Shown piece after piece: positions 44,233-52,576 of a DNA stretch of 64,000 bases (position 1 is the first letter of the stretch; each line of letters starts with the position of its first letter). The notes under the pieces were generated by a model. It saw only the letters and a program-made list of their open reading frames with translations, made no database searches and was not told the DNA's origin. The position numbers and the translations under genes were made by a program. The stretch lies in the NCBI GenBank assembly GCA_900314715.1, contig OMWI01000017.1:62001-126000 (forward strand), read 5' to 3'. Source of the DNA: an uncultured Prevotellaceae bacterium (GTDB taxonomy: Bacteria > Bacteroidota > Bacteroidia > Bacteroidales > Bacteroidaceae).

Positions 44233-46761
44233 TTAGCGCTTAACTGATGTGTCATTCTTGTCACCATAGTGACTATTAGAATAGTTACCGTATGAACCGT
44301 ATGTGCCATAGCTTCCATAACTTCCGTAATTTCCATAACGTCCGTATCTTGAGTTATAGCGTCCATAACGTCCATATTTTCCATAGCGTCCATAGCCATA
44401 ATAGTATCCATATTTCTTCTTAGACATATCAATACCATTAAGTACGATAGACATATTAGGCAATTTGTTTTCGTTGCTGAGACTGTTGATGAGGTTGAAA
44501 CTTTCTCTTGGAGTGTAGTCAGCACGACACATGTAAACAGTCGCGTCTGCTACACGACCAATTTGCAAGGTATCTGTAACCAGACCAACAGGAGCGGTAT
44601 CTATGATGATATAATCATAATGAGCTTTCAGATGACCCATGATAATCTCTAATGATGGACGAGCAATCAACTCGGTTGGGTTTGGTGGAACAGGACCTGC
44701 AAGTAACAAGTCAAGTTTGTTGTTAACACCAGAAGGAACAATGTTCTCGTTCACTTCCTCCCAAGTTGGTGCATTCATGGAGAGTAATGGGGTAATACCA
44801 TGTTTGTGGTCATCTATTTCAAACAACTCAGCCAAACGTGGTTTACGAATATCAAGACCTACGATAATCACCTTCTTGTCAAGGAGAGCAAAACTTACTG
44901 CAAGGTTAGCAGCATTAAACGTTTTTCCTTCACCAGATGTGGTTGATGTAAACAGAATGACTTTCTCGCCTTCTTTCATCATAAATTGCAAGTTTGTACG
45001 CATAGAACGGAATATTTCTTCCATTTGGTTGTTCTTGTTCTCATGCACAACGATGTCTGCCTTTGATTTTGCTGTATCACTTGCAACTGCCACGTCTGCA
45101 ATAAGTGGTAATTTTGTAAGGCGTACAACATCATCGTGACCTTCAATCTTATAACGGAAGAATTTGAGAAGGAAGAAAATAACTGATGGAATAATGAGAC
45201 CAAGAAGTAGTGCGATTAACATAATCATGTTAGATTTTGGACTTACTTGTCCTGCAAAAACGGGAACGTCAATCATCTTACCTTTGTCGGCTGTAGCAGC
45301 TAACTCAATGGAATTTTCCTCACGTTTTTGAAGGAGCATCAAATATAGACCTGACTTTACTTCTTGTTGACGTCCAATTTGAGAAAGCATGTGTTCTTGT
45401 TCTGGAGTTTGACTAACTTGTCCAGAATATTTGCCAAATTGAGATGCAATAGAATTACGTTGTATCTCCATGTTTTTACGACTTTGCGCCATAGCACCAT
45501 TGATGCTTCTACTTAAATCATCAAGTTGTGAAGTCAAAGGAAGCACAGTTGGACTGTTTTCAGATGCACTACGGAGCAAACGATTTCGTTCAAGAACGAT
45601 TTCGTTGTATTTATTAATCAAAACTGATGCGCTTTGGTCGCTCAATCCTACATTGGTTGGTAAAGTTTGGTATTTATTTGTCGGTTGATCCATGTAGTCT
45701 TGTAAACTATTCAAAAGAGCAACTTGTGTGTTTGCTTCTTGAAGTTTTTGTTCATATTGATTTGCGTTTCCGATTGCCTGACCTGCGTTAACGCTTAATT
45801 GTACCATCTTGTTACGTTTCTTATATGCTTCTAATTCGCTTTCTGTTGAGCCAAGTTCTGCATTAATCTTTTCAAGACGATCATTAATAAATGCTTCAGT
45901 TCGGAAAGCAACTTCATTCTTGTCTTCATTCGCCTGTTCATTATAACAGATAACCAATTGTTTCAAATAGTCAATAGCTCTTTGAGGCGCCTCGTCACTT
46001 AATGTAAGCGCTGCAATTGTAGTCGTTTTAGAAGTGGGAGCTACTGATAGTGCTGATGAATATTTATTACCTATAGAACTTACAGAAGAAATTTTAACTT
46101 TTAACACAGAACCATCTCTTAAATCCCTGTATCCATTTTTTGTGAATGTGAGAATTCCTGCTTTTGTTGAAATTGTTGCAGGGAGTTTTGAAAATGTTTT
46201 ATCAATACTAAAGGGACCTTCATCTGGTCCATCTTCAACAGGTACATAATATGTTCCAGTTATATGATAGCTAGCTCCTTCACGCTTTATTTGAAGAGGA
46301 ATAGAAGATGTCATTTTATTCAAATGAACTTCATCTATGTCAACCGTAATTGGTTGGGTGCCGTAAACTAGCCTGTCTTTAATTTTACCTTCAGCAATAT
46401 ATGTGACATATAATTTGAGGTCTCTAACTACTCGCTCAGCAATGGAGTGAGATTTCAAGATCTCCATCTCGTTATCAATACCAGTTGAGTTTGTCATCAT
46501 ACCAAGATTTGTCATGTTTAACATACTTCCACGACGATTGCTATTTCCCTCATCGTCTTTGATCAACATTTTGGCACGAGCTTGGTAAATAGGCGTAACA
46601 TAGCGCAAATAGAGAGCGGCTGCACCTAAACTGATAATTAATGCAAGCAAAAACCATTGCCAATTCAAAATAATGGTTTTTAAAATCGATTGGAAATCAA
46701 AGGTGTTTTTGTCCTCTTGTTCCAACACACTGTCTAAAGTAAATTCTTTTTTTTCTTCCAT
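44233..46761 (-). CDS. Wzc-like polysaccharide co-polymerase / tyrosine kinase with Tyr-rich tail
   Basis: This 842-residue inner-membrane protein controls polysaccharide chain length and export. It has a Wzz domain with two membrane helices (about 28-52 and 500-525) and a periplasmic coiled coil (about 300-450). A cytoplasmic BY-kinase domain follows, with FTSTTSGEGKTFNAANLAVS (Walker A), GLDIRKPRL (Walker A') and YDYIIIDTAPVG (Walker B). The C-terminal tail is remarkable: 18 tyrosines in about 50 residues, built from YG-X repeats (about 775-830). Tail tyrosines are phosphorylated in such kinases and control the oligomer. It follows rfbA by 16 bp. Confidence 0.93.
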   Translation of the reverse strand: MEEKKEFTLDSVLEQEDKNTFDFQSILKTIILNWQWFLLALIISLGAAALYLRYVTPIYQARAKMLIKDDEGNSNRRGSMLNMTNLGMMTNSTGIDNEMEILKSHSIAERVVRDLKLYVTYIAEGKIKDRLVYGTQPITVDIDEVHLNKMTSSIPLQIKREGASYHITGTYYVPVEDGPDEGPFSIDKTFSKLPATISTKAGILTFTKNGYRDLRDGSVLKVKISSVSSIGNKYSSALSVAPTSKTTTIAALTLSDEAPQRAIDYLKQLVICYNEQANEDKNEVAFRTEAFINDRLEKINAELGSTESELEAYKKRNKMVQLSVNAGQAIGNANQYEQKLQEANTQVALLNSLQDYMDQPTNKYQTLPTNVGLSDQSASVLINKYNEIVLERNRLLRSASENSPTVLPLTSQLDDLSRSINGAMAQSRKNMEIQRNSIASQFGKYSGQVSQTPEQEHMLSQIGRQQEVKSGLYLMLLQKREENSIELAATADKGKMIDVPVFAGQVSPKSNMIMLIALLLGLIIPSVIFFLLKFFRYKIEGHDDVVRLTKLPLIADVAVASDTAKSKADIVVHENKNNQMEEIFRSMRTNLQFMMKEGEKVILFTSTTSGEGKTFNAANLAVSFALLDKKVIIVGLDIRKPRLAELFEIDDHKHGITPLLSMNAPTWEEVNENIVPSGVNNKLDLLLAGPVPPNPTELIARPSLEIIMGHLKAHYDYIIIDTAPVGLVTDTLQIGRVADATVYMCRADYTPRESFNLINSLSNENKLPNMSIVLNGIDMSKKKYGYYYGYGRYGKYGRYGRYNSRYGRYGNYGSYGSYGTYGSYGNYSNSHYGDKNDTSVKR

Positions 46762-46777
46762 TTTTATTATGTTTATT

Positions 46778-47653
46778 TTATTGTTCTGTTAATTGAAGCA
46801 AATATTGTCCATATTGATTTCTTGCCATAGGTTTGGCAATTTCCTTTAATTGTTCTTTGGTAATCCAACCTTTATATAAAGCAATCTCTTCAAGACAGGC
46901 AATTTTAAGTCCTTGGCGTTTCTCGATTACTTCAATAAAGGTACTGGCTTCGCTTAAACTATCATGAGTTCCAGTATCAAGCCAAGCAAATCCTCTTTTG
47001 AGTTTTTTTACTTTTAAGTTTTGTTGCTTAAGATATTCTTGATTTACGGTTGTTATTTCTAATTCTCCCCTACTACTGGGCTTAATGTTCTTGGCAATTT
47101 CCACTACGCTATTGGGGTAGAAATATAATCCTACTACAGCATAATTGCTTTTTGGATGTGTGGGTTTCTCTTCTATACTCAAACAGTTCCCGTTGTCATC
47201 GATTTCTGCAACGCCATATCGTTCGGGATCATTTACAAAATACCCAAAAACAGATGCTTTTCCATGTTGCTCAGCATCAATGACACTCTCTTTTAATAAA
47301 GTAGTGAAGCCAGCACCATGGAAAATGTTGTCACCAAGAACGAGACAAACACTATCATTACCGATAAACTTTTCACCAATAATAAATGCTTGTGCCAGAC
47401 CGTCTGGACTTGGTTGCTCTGCATATTCAAATTTAACCCCAAAATCACTACCGTCTCCTAAAAGACGACGGAAACCAGGTAAGTCATGCGGAGTAGATAT
47501 AATCAATATCTCTCGTATTCCAGATAACATAAGCACTGATATAGGATAGTATATCATAGGCTTATCAAAAATGGGTATGAGCTGCTTGCTTATACCCTTA
47601 GTAATAGGGTAAAGTCGCGTACCCGAGCCGCCCGCTAATACAATTCCTTTCAT
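46778..47653 (-). CDS. rfbA: Glucose-1-phosphate thymidylyltransferase
   Basis: This 291-residue protein begins [20 protein letters not shown], the nucleotidyltransferase signature. [27 protein letters not shown] and [14 protein letters not shown] are all characteristic of RfbA/RmlA. It makes dTDP-glucose, the first step to dTDP-rhamnose and related sugars for surface polysaccharides. The other rml genes are not in the window. Its start codon immediately follows the stop of the initiating transferase gene, so the two are coupled. Confidence 0.97.
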   Translation of the reverse strand: MKGIVLAGGSGTRLYPITKGISKQLIPIFDKPMIYYPISVLMLSGIREILIISTPHDLPGFRRLLGDGSDFGVKFEYAEQPSPDGLAQAFIIGEKFIGNDSVCLVLGDNIFHGAGFTTLLKESVIDAEQHGKASVFGYFVNDPERYGVAEIDDNGNCLSIEEKPTHPKSNYAVVGLYFYPNSVVEIAKNIKPSSRGELEITTVNQEYLKQQNLKVKKLKRGFAWLDTGTHDSLSEASTFIEVIEKRQGLKIACLEEIALYKGWITKEQLKEIAKPMARNQYGQYLLQLTEQ

Positions 47654-49117
47654 TTAATAAGCGTTTTTGTCGTTTTTAAAAAAAGAAGTGAAAGTCATCA
47701 GGATGATTTTTAAATCCAACCAAAATGACCAATTCTCAATATACCAAATATCTCTTTGGATCCGTTCTTCCATTTGCCACAATTCCTTAGTCTCTCCACG
47801 ATACCCAGTTACTTGAGCCCAACCTGTGATACCAGGTCTGCTGAAATGACGAACCATGTATTTATCAATAAGTTTCCTATAATGTTCTGTATGATAAACC
47901 ATGTGTGGTCTTGGACCAACAACACTCATGTCTCCAAATAATACATTGAAGAATTGAGGAAGTTCATCAATGTTGGTTTTTCTCATAAATTCTCCGAATG
48001 CAAACTTTCGTGAGTCATCTTTTGTTGCCTGTTTTGTATCAGCATCATTATTCACGTGCATAGATCTGAATTTGTAGCACATAAATGACTTACCATTAAG
48101 TCCCGTTCGTTCTTGCTTGAAGAATATAGGTCCGCGACTTTGGCAAATGATAATAAAACCAATAATAGGAATAAAGGGTAATAAAAAGAGACAAACAAAA
48201 AAACTAAAGACAATATCAAATGAACGTTTTGCAATCCTGTTACTCAAATAGGTCAAAGGTTCACGAAGATTGGTGTAAAGCGACATGTCACCAAACCTTT
48301 CTGGCTTGAGGTGCAAGCGGAAATTACCATACATCCTCGGGACGTAATGGAAATGGATGATATTGTTGTCGCAGAATCTCATGATACTTATGATTTCCTC
48401 CGCGTTGTCATGTGAGAGACAACAAAAAAACTCATCGATAAGATCTAATCTAAACGATTGGTTGTTTCCTGTAGAAACGACATTGTTTTCTTTGTTGTTG
48501 TGGTTGTCAGATTCTATAATTTGATTTAAATCGCTTATTGAACCTAATTTCTTGAACTCTTCAGGACAATTCTCTATGACGTCATTGCTGAAATAACCCT
48601 TTACTATATATCCTGTCGTGGAATCAGACATTAAGTCTTTATAAAGCATCAAGTTAGCAGGGTCACTTCCTACAAAGACGACACTTCTGGTGTTTCCACC
48701 CCTTTTCCTGTAAAACTTTAGACTGTATCGTTCTGCCAATCGAACAGCAAGCAAAACGATATAAAGCGTTGGGGTAAATAACAACATGAATCTAAACAAT
48801 CCACCGTCATCGCTAATTAGTCGTAAAGCGAGGAACATGGTAATTGCTTGGGTAAATGTCAATTTCATTACCCTCAAGAATATAACGCTCAAATGAATTC
48901 TTCGATAATGTATAATAGTATGGAAGAAATACTGGGCAATCAACATGGAGAAGTTTGCGACAAGCAAAACTACTTTGATGGATGTCTCGAAAAAATTGGG
49001 CAATAAATCTTGGGGCAAATAATAATAAGAAGCTATGATTAATAAGCTGAGCAATATAAAATCGCCCACAATCACAGCTACCCTTATGATGTCATTACCG
49101 TTTGAATGTTGTCTCAT
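47654..49117 (-). CDS. Undecaprenyl-phosphate sugar phosphotransferase (WcaJ/CpsE type)
   Basis: I start at the ATG at 49117 (487 residues, MRQHSNGNDIIRVAVIVGDF). The longer frame beginning at 49168 overlaps the -7 box at 49166-49173, and an AAAAGAA site precedes 49117. Four membrane helices, a CoA-binding-like Rossmann domain (VVFVGSDPANLMLYKDLM) and a fifth helix precede the transferase domain. That domain has KQERTGLNGKSFMCYKFRSM and LPQFFNVLFGDMSVVGPRPH, then SRPGITGWAQ. It transfers the first sugar phosphate onto undecaprenyl phosphate to start a capsule or exopolysaccharide unit. It is the first gene of the operon. Confidence 0.93.
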   Translation of the reverse strand: MRQHSNGNDIIRVAVIVGDFILLSLLIIASYYYLPQDLLPNFFETSIKVVLLVANFSMLIAQYFFHTIIHYRRIHLSVIFLRVMKLTFTQAITMFLALRLISDDGGLFRFMLLFTPTLYIVLLAVRLAERYSLKFYRKRGGNTRSVVFVGSDPANLMLYKDLMSDSTTGYIVKGYFSNDVIENCPEEFKKLGSISDLNQIIESDNHNNKENNVVSTGNNQSFRLDLIDEFFCCLSHDNAEEIISIMRFCDNNIIHFHYVPRMYGNFRLHLKPERFGDMSLYTNLREPLTYLSNRIAKRSFDIVFSFFVCLFLLPFIPIIGFIIICQSRGPIFFKQERTGLNGKSFMCYKFRSMHVNNDADTKQATKDDSRKFAFGEFMRKTNIDELPQFFNVLFGDMSVVGPRPHMVYHTEHYRKLIDKYMVRHFSRPGITGWAQVTGYRGETKELWQMEERIQRDIWYIENWSFWLDLKIILMTFTSFFKNDKNAY

Positions 49118-49165
49118 TTCTTTTGTGAAATTATCTTTCCTAGAAACTCCCATCGAAAAACTGCG

Positions 49166-49173
49166 CAAAGATA
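49166..49173 (-). promoter_or_regulatory. -7 box that sets the start of the polysaccharide operon
   Basis: TATCTTTG on the minus strand. Transcription would begin about 7 bp downstream, inside the longest possible frame, so translation must start later, at 49153 or more likely 49117. Confidence 0.55.
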
Positions 49174-49280
49174 CGAAAAAATATGTATACTAAAAAATAG
49201 AAGATGAAAAATGTTCCTTTTTTAAGGATATTATTGATGTTTTTGCTATTTATTATCATTTTTCTTGTACTCTCTTGTTG

Positions 49281-49368
49281 AAAACCTATTGTTTTCACCT
49301 CCTAAACAATATGTTTCTCTGTCGTAAACATGATGTTTGTTTTTGGTAAACGTTATGTTTGTGTTATG
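49281..49368. repeat. 22-nt-period array, locus 4
   Basis: Four units start at 49281, 49303, 49325 and 49347, an exact 22-nt step. Cores are AAAC-CTATT-GTTT, AAAC-AATAT-GTTT, AAAC-ATGAT-GTTT and AAAC-GTTAT-GTTT, each with matching AAAC/GTTT ends and a free 9-nt spacer. It lies between the divergent polysaccharide operon and the gene at 49506. The flanking part of this 340-bp gap holds only the two promoters. Confidence 0.9.
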
Positions 49369-49421
49369 AAAAAGAAATGATTAAGATAAAACAGGTTTCC
49401 TTTGGTTTTTCGCGAAATATT

Positions 49422-49451
49422 TTTGTTATTCAAATAGATTGTTGTAATTTT
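49422..49451 (+). promoter_or_regulatory. Promoter of the gene at 49506
   Basis: TTTG at 49422-49425, an 18-nt spacer and TAATTTTG at 49444-49451; the start codon is 54 bp downstream. Confidence 0.7.
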
Positions 49452-49505
49452 GCAAAGAAAAATAAATAATGCGTATTTAATTAATAGTAAATATTTTTAT
49501 AAATC

Positions 49506-50135
49506 ATGAGTTTTTTTTCAAGATTATTCGGAAAGAAATCCAATAAGGATAAAACAGGTGGAATGGAAGACTATATGACATTGGTTAGAGTGTACTTCCA
49601 AGCTTCATTGGCTTCTAATTTAGGCATTAACAACTTGTCTATGTTGCCTGATTTGAGATTGTTCAAGACAACATTGCATGTTCCTACAGTTAATAATAAA
49701 TTGGGTGTGGGAGAGAAGAATCAATGTAGGAAAATGCTGAAAGAAATTTACAATACGGACGATGGGTTCTTTAAGGAAATAGATCAAAGCATTAAGAAGA
49801 ATTGCCATAAGATTCAAGATGTTCAAATGTATTTGATTCAGTTCCAAGCTTTTTCTCAAGACTTAATGATGTTGATTGGCAATTTGATGAAATTTAAGTT
49901 GCGCGTCCCTTCATTCATGAAAAAGGCCATCTATGCCATGACTGAAAAGACGGTTGATGATATATTTAACAAGAACGACTTCAGCGATGCTTCCGTATTG
50001 AAGACAGTTGTGGATATCAGGCAGTATGACAAACGACTTGGTTTCAGTCAAAAATGGGTAACAGATTTTGTCTATCAAATTGTTATGTTGGCAAAAAAAG
50101 AGCCTAAACCAAAAGAAGAAAATACTACAAAATAA
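49506..50135 (+). CDS. Conserved hypothetical protein
   Basis: I do not recognise this 209-residue protein. It begins MSFFSRLFGKKSNKDK, a hydrophobic/basic start without a signal peptide. The rest is mostly helical (SIKKNCHKIQDVQMYLIQFQ, FSQDLMMLIGNLMKFK), and it ends in a charged tail (KKEPKPKEENTTK). It has its own promoter and lies about 100 bp before the coiled-coil/zapA/rny genes. A cytoplasmic or membrane-associated role is likely; no function is claimed. Confidence 0.7.
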   Translation: MSFFSRLFGKKSNKDKTGGMEDYMTLVRVYFQASLASNLGINNLSMLPDLRLFKTTLHVPTVNNKLGVGEKNQCRKMLKEIYNTDDGFFKEIDQSIKKNCHKIQDVQMYLIQFQAFSQDLMMLIGNLMKFKLRVPSFMKKAIYAMTEKTVDDIFNKNDFSDASVLKTVVDIRQYDKRLGFSQKWVTDFVYQIVMLAKKEPKPKEENTTK

Positions 50136-50187
50136 TTAAAAATCGACTATTAATAATAAGGTTTGTAGCGAATTAATCAATGAAATG

Positions 50188-50219
50188 TTTGGTTTTATCA
50201 AATAAATCAATTAATTTTG
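50188..50219 (+). promoter_or_regulatory. Promoter of the coiled-coil/zapA/rny operon
   Basis: TTTG at 50188-50191, a 20-nt spacer and TAATTTTG at 50212-50219. Spacer and flanks closely match the tetR-fabG promoter at 34464-34495. Confidence 0.8.
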
Positions 50220-50237
50220 CACACAAATCGTAGTTCC

Positions 50238-50534
50238 ATGAATGCAAGTGAGAAAACTTTGACACTTTTCACGACTCGGGTAAGGCAATTGATTCTTCAA
50301 TACGATGATAAGAAAAAGGAAATAATTGCCTTGGAAGAGAAATTGAAAAAACGTGAAAACCAAATCAAGGAACTTGAGGCGAAGCTGAATCAATTGCATA
50401 ATGACTACACCAGCTTGAAGATGGCTAAGATGATTGAAATATCAGATGGGGATATGGAAGATGCCCAGAAGCGATTGTCGAAGCTTATCAGAGATGTCAA
50501 TAAGTGTATCACGCTATTGAGTGAGAAACAGTAA
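50238..50534 (+). CDS. Small coiled-coil protein upstream of ZapA
   Basis: I use the ATG at 50238 (98 residues), 18 bp after the -7 box. The protein is mostly a coiled coil (about 20-65: KKKEIIALEEKLKKRENQIK and ELEAKLNQLH), ending in a short acidic/basic part. It lies 6 bp before zapA. In many Bacteroidetes a small coiled-coil gene precedes zapA, so a divisome role parallel to the E. coli ZapA-ZapB pair is a reasonable guess. Sequence alone does not show a ZapB relationship. Confidence 0.75.
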   Translation: MNASEKTLTLFTTRVRQLILQYDDKKKEIIALEEKLKKRENQIKELEAKLNQLHNDYTSLKMAKMIEISDGDMEDAQKRLSKLIRDVNKCITLLSEKQ

Positions 50535-50540
50535 GAGTTG

Positions 50541-50843
50541 ATGGCTGAAGGAAACAGAGACAAATTACATATAAGATTGCATGTATACGATACAGACCTG
50601 AATATCACTATTCAGCGTGATGAAGAGGTTTATTATCGTAATGCTGCAAAGCTTATTACAGATACCGTAAATACTTATGCGTCTCTTTTTAAGGGAAAGA
50701 GAACGGATAAGGATATTCTTTATATGGCTCTTATTCATATCGCTCTTCGATATGAAAAGGAGTCTAATAGAAATGATACGGCACCTTATAGTGATATTCT
50801 CAATAAGTTGACTTCAGAAATCGAAGACGCTCTGAAGAACTAA
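50541..50843 (+). CDS. zapA: Cell division protein ZapA
   Basis: This 100-residue protein matches ZapA in length and pattern: an N-terminal beta part (KLHIRLHVYDTDLNITIQRD), then YRNAAKLITDTVNTYASLF and the long C-terminal helix (KDILYMALIHIALRYEKES). ZapA binds FtsZ and bundles its filaments at the division site. I start at ATG 50541; a TTG three bases upstream is less likely. It is followed 33 bp later by rny. Confidence 0.88.
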   Translation: MAEGNRDKLHIRLHVYDTDLNITIQRDEEVYYRNAAKLITDTVNTYASLFKGKRTDKDILYMALIHIALRYEKESNRNDTAPYSDILNKLTSEIEDALKN

Positions 50844-50876
50844 TGAAATTGAGAATATTTTAAATAATATAGTATA

Positions 50877-52412
50877 ATGATTAGTATTTTAATAACAGCT
50901 ATTGTGTCTCTCACAATTGGGGGAGTAGTTGGCTATTTGATTTTCCGTTATGTCATTAAGGGAAAATATAATGAAATGATGTCGGTTGCCGAAAAGGAAG
51001 CTGAAGTGATTAAGGAAAAGAAACTGCTCGAGGTTAGGGAGAATTTCCTGAATAAGAAAAGCGAACTTGAAAAGGAGGCACAACAACGTAACCAACGATT
51101 CCAACAGAATGAGAATAAACTCAAGCAACGTGAAATGACGTTGAACCAACGTCAGGAAGAACTTGGACGTCGTAAGCAAGAACTTGAACAAAGTCAGCAA
51201 CGAGTTGAGAATGAAAAGAAACTCTTGAGTATAAAGCAAGACGAATTAGAGAAAATGCAGAATCAAGAGCGTGCTAAATTAGAAGAACTTTCTGGGTTGA
51301 GTGCCGAAGAAGCGAAGAGTCGTTTGGTGGAAAGCCTCAAGGATGAAGCGCGTACTGAGGCTGCAAGTTATGTGAATGAGATAATGGACGAGGCGAAGCT
51401 GAATGCGAATGCCCAAGCAAAGAAAATCGTCATTCAAACTATTCAACGAGTTGCTACGGAAACAGCTATTGAGAACTCTGTTAGTGTCTTCCACATTGAT
51501 AGCGATGAGGTAAAAGGAAGGATTATCGGTCGTGAAGGAAGAAATATACGTGCACTTGAAGCAGCAGCTGGTGTAGAGATTGTTGTTGATGATACTCCCG
51601 AAGCCATCGTGATTTCTGCTTTTGATCCTATTCGTCGTGAGGTTTGTCGTTTGGCTTTGCACCAATTGGTTGCCGATGGTCGTATCCATCCCGCTCGTAT
51701 CGAAGAAGTAGTTGCGAAGGTGAAGAAACAATTAGAGAACGAAATCATCGAAACTGGTAAGCGTACCGCAATAGACTTGGGTATTCACGGCTTACATCCC
51801 GAGTTAATCAGAATTGTAGGTAAGATGAAGTATCGTAGTTCTTACGGACAGAATCTTTTGCAACATGCGCGTGAAACAGCCAATTTGTGTGCAGTAATGG
51901 CATCAGAATTAGGATTGAATCCTAAGAAGGCTAAACGTGCTGGTTTGTTGCACGATATAGGCAAGGTGCCTGATGAAGAGAGTGAATTACCACACGCTCT
52001 TTATGGTGCTAAATTAGCTGAGAAATTCAAGGAGAAACCAGATATTTGTAATGCGATTGCATCTCACCATGACGAGGCTGAGATGAACACATTGCTTGCT
52101 CCAATCGTTCAAGTGTGTGACGCTATTTCGGGTGCTCGTCCTGGCGCTCGTCGTGAGATTGTTGAGGCTTATATTAAGCGTTTGAACGACCTTGAAGCAA
52201 TAGCCATGAGTTATCCTGGTGTAACTAAGACTTACGCTATTCAAGCTGGTCGTGAATTACGTGTTATCGTTGGAGCCGACAAGATGGATGATAAGGAAAC
52301 GGAAGCACTTAGTGGAGAAATCGCAACAAAGATACAAAATGAAATGACGTATCCAGGACAAGTGAAGATTACGGTTATTCGTGAAACTCGTTCCGTTGCT
52401 TTTGCAAAGTAA
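50877..52412 (+). CDS. rny: Ribonuclease Y
   Basis: This 511-residue protein has the RNase Y layout: an N-terminal transmembrane helix (about 2-24), a long coiled coil (about 25-160, rich in Glu, Lys and Gln), a KH domain (about 200-260, [20 protein letters not shown]) and an HD domain ([14 protein letters not shown] with the metal-binding His-Asp). It starts mRNA decay by endonucleolytic cleavage at the membrane. It is the last gene of the operon, before a terminator. Confidence 0.97.
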   Translation: MISILITAIVSLTIGGVVGYLIFRYVIKGKYNEMMSVAEKEAEVIKEKKLLEVRENFLNKKSELEKEAQQRNQRFQQNENKLKQREMTLNQRQEELGRRKQELEQSQQRVENEKKLLSIKQDELEKMQNQERAKLEELSGLSAEEAKSRLVESLKDEARTEAASYVNEIMDEAKLNANAQAKKIVIQTIQRVATETAIENSVSVFHIDSDEVKGRIIGREGRNIRALEAAAGVEIVVDDTPEAIVISAFDPIRREVCRLALHQLVADGRIHPARIEEVVAKVKKQLENEIIETGKRTAIDLGIHGLHPELIRIVGKMKYRSSYGQNLLQHARETANLCAVMASELGLNPKKAKRAGLLHDIGKVPDEESELPHALYGAKLAEKFKEKPDICNAIASHHDEAEMNTLLAPIVQVCDAISGARPGARREIVEAYIKRLNDLEAIAMSYPGVTKTYAIQAGRELRVIVGADKMDDKETEALSGEIATKIQNEMTYPGQVKITVIRETRSVAFAK

Positions 52413-52443
52413 AAGATTTAAGAATTGGTTTAAAAATAAAAAT

Positions 52444-52477
52444 AGGATGTGTCTATTATAAAGGGCACATCCTTTTT
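52444..52477 (+). terminator. Terminator of rny, GGATG family
   Basis: AGGATGTG (52444-52451) pairs with CACATCCT (52466-52473), and TTTTTG follows. The stem matches the other GGATG hairpins of the window. Confidence 0.82.
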
Positions 52478-52576
52478 GTTTGCGTTTCTCAAACGTTATA
52501 CATTACGATTTGCAAATCCAATTACCTTTATAAAATAAGCCAGTTCTCAGATAAGTGAAAACTGGCTTGACGGTAT

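Noticed and set aside
44199-44525. Separate 108-residue gene (Met-Asp-rich)
   Set aside because: It is a frame-shifted reading of the repetitive Tyr-rich tail of the kinase gene.
49118-49168. Longer start for the initiating phosphotransferase
   Set aside because: The longer start overlaps the predicted -7 box; the ATG at 49117 has a plausible ribosome-binding site and fits family length.
49281-49368. CRISPR array
   Set aside because: Repeat units total only 22 nt with no conserved repeat and separate spacer, copies are degenerate, and no cas genes are present.
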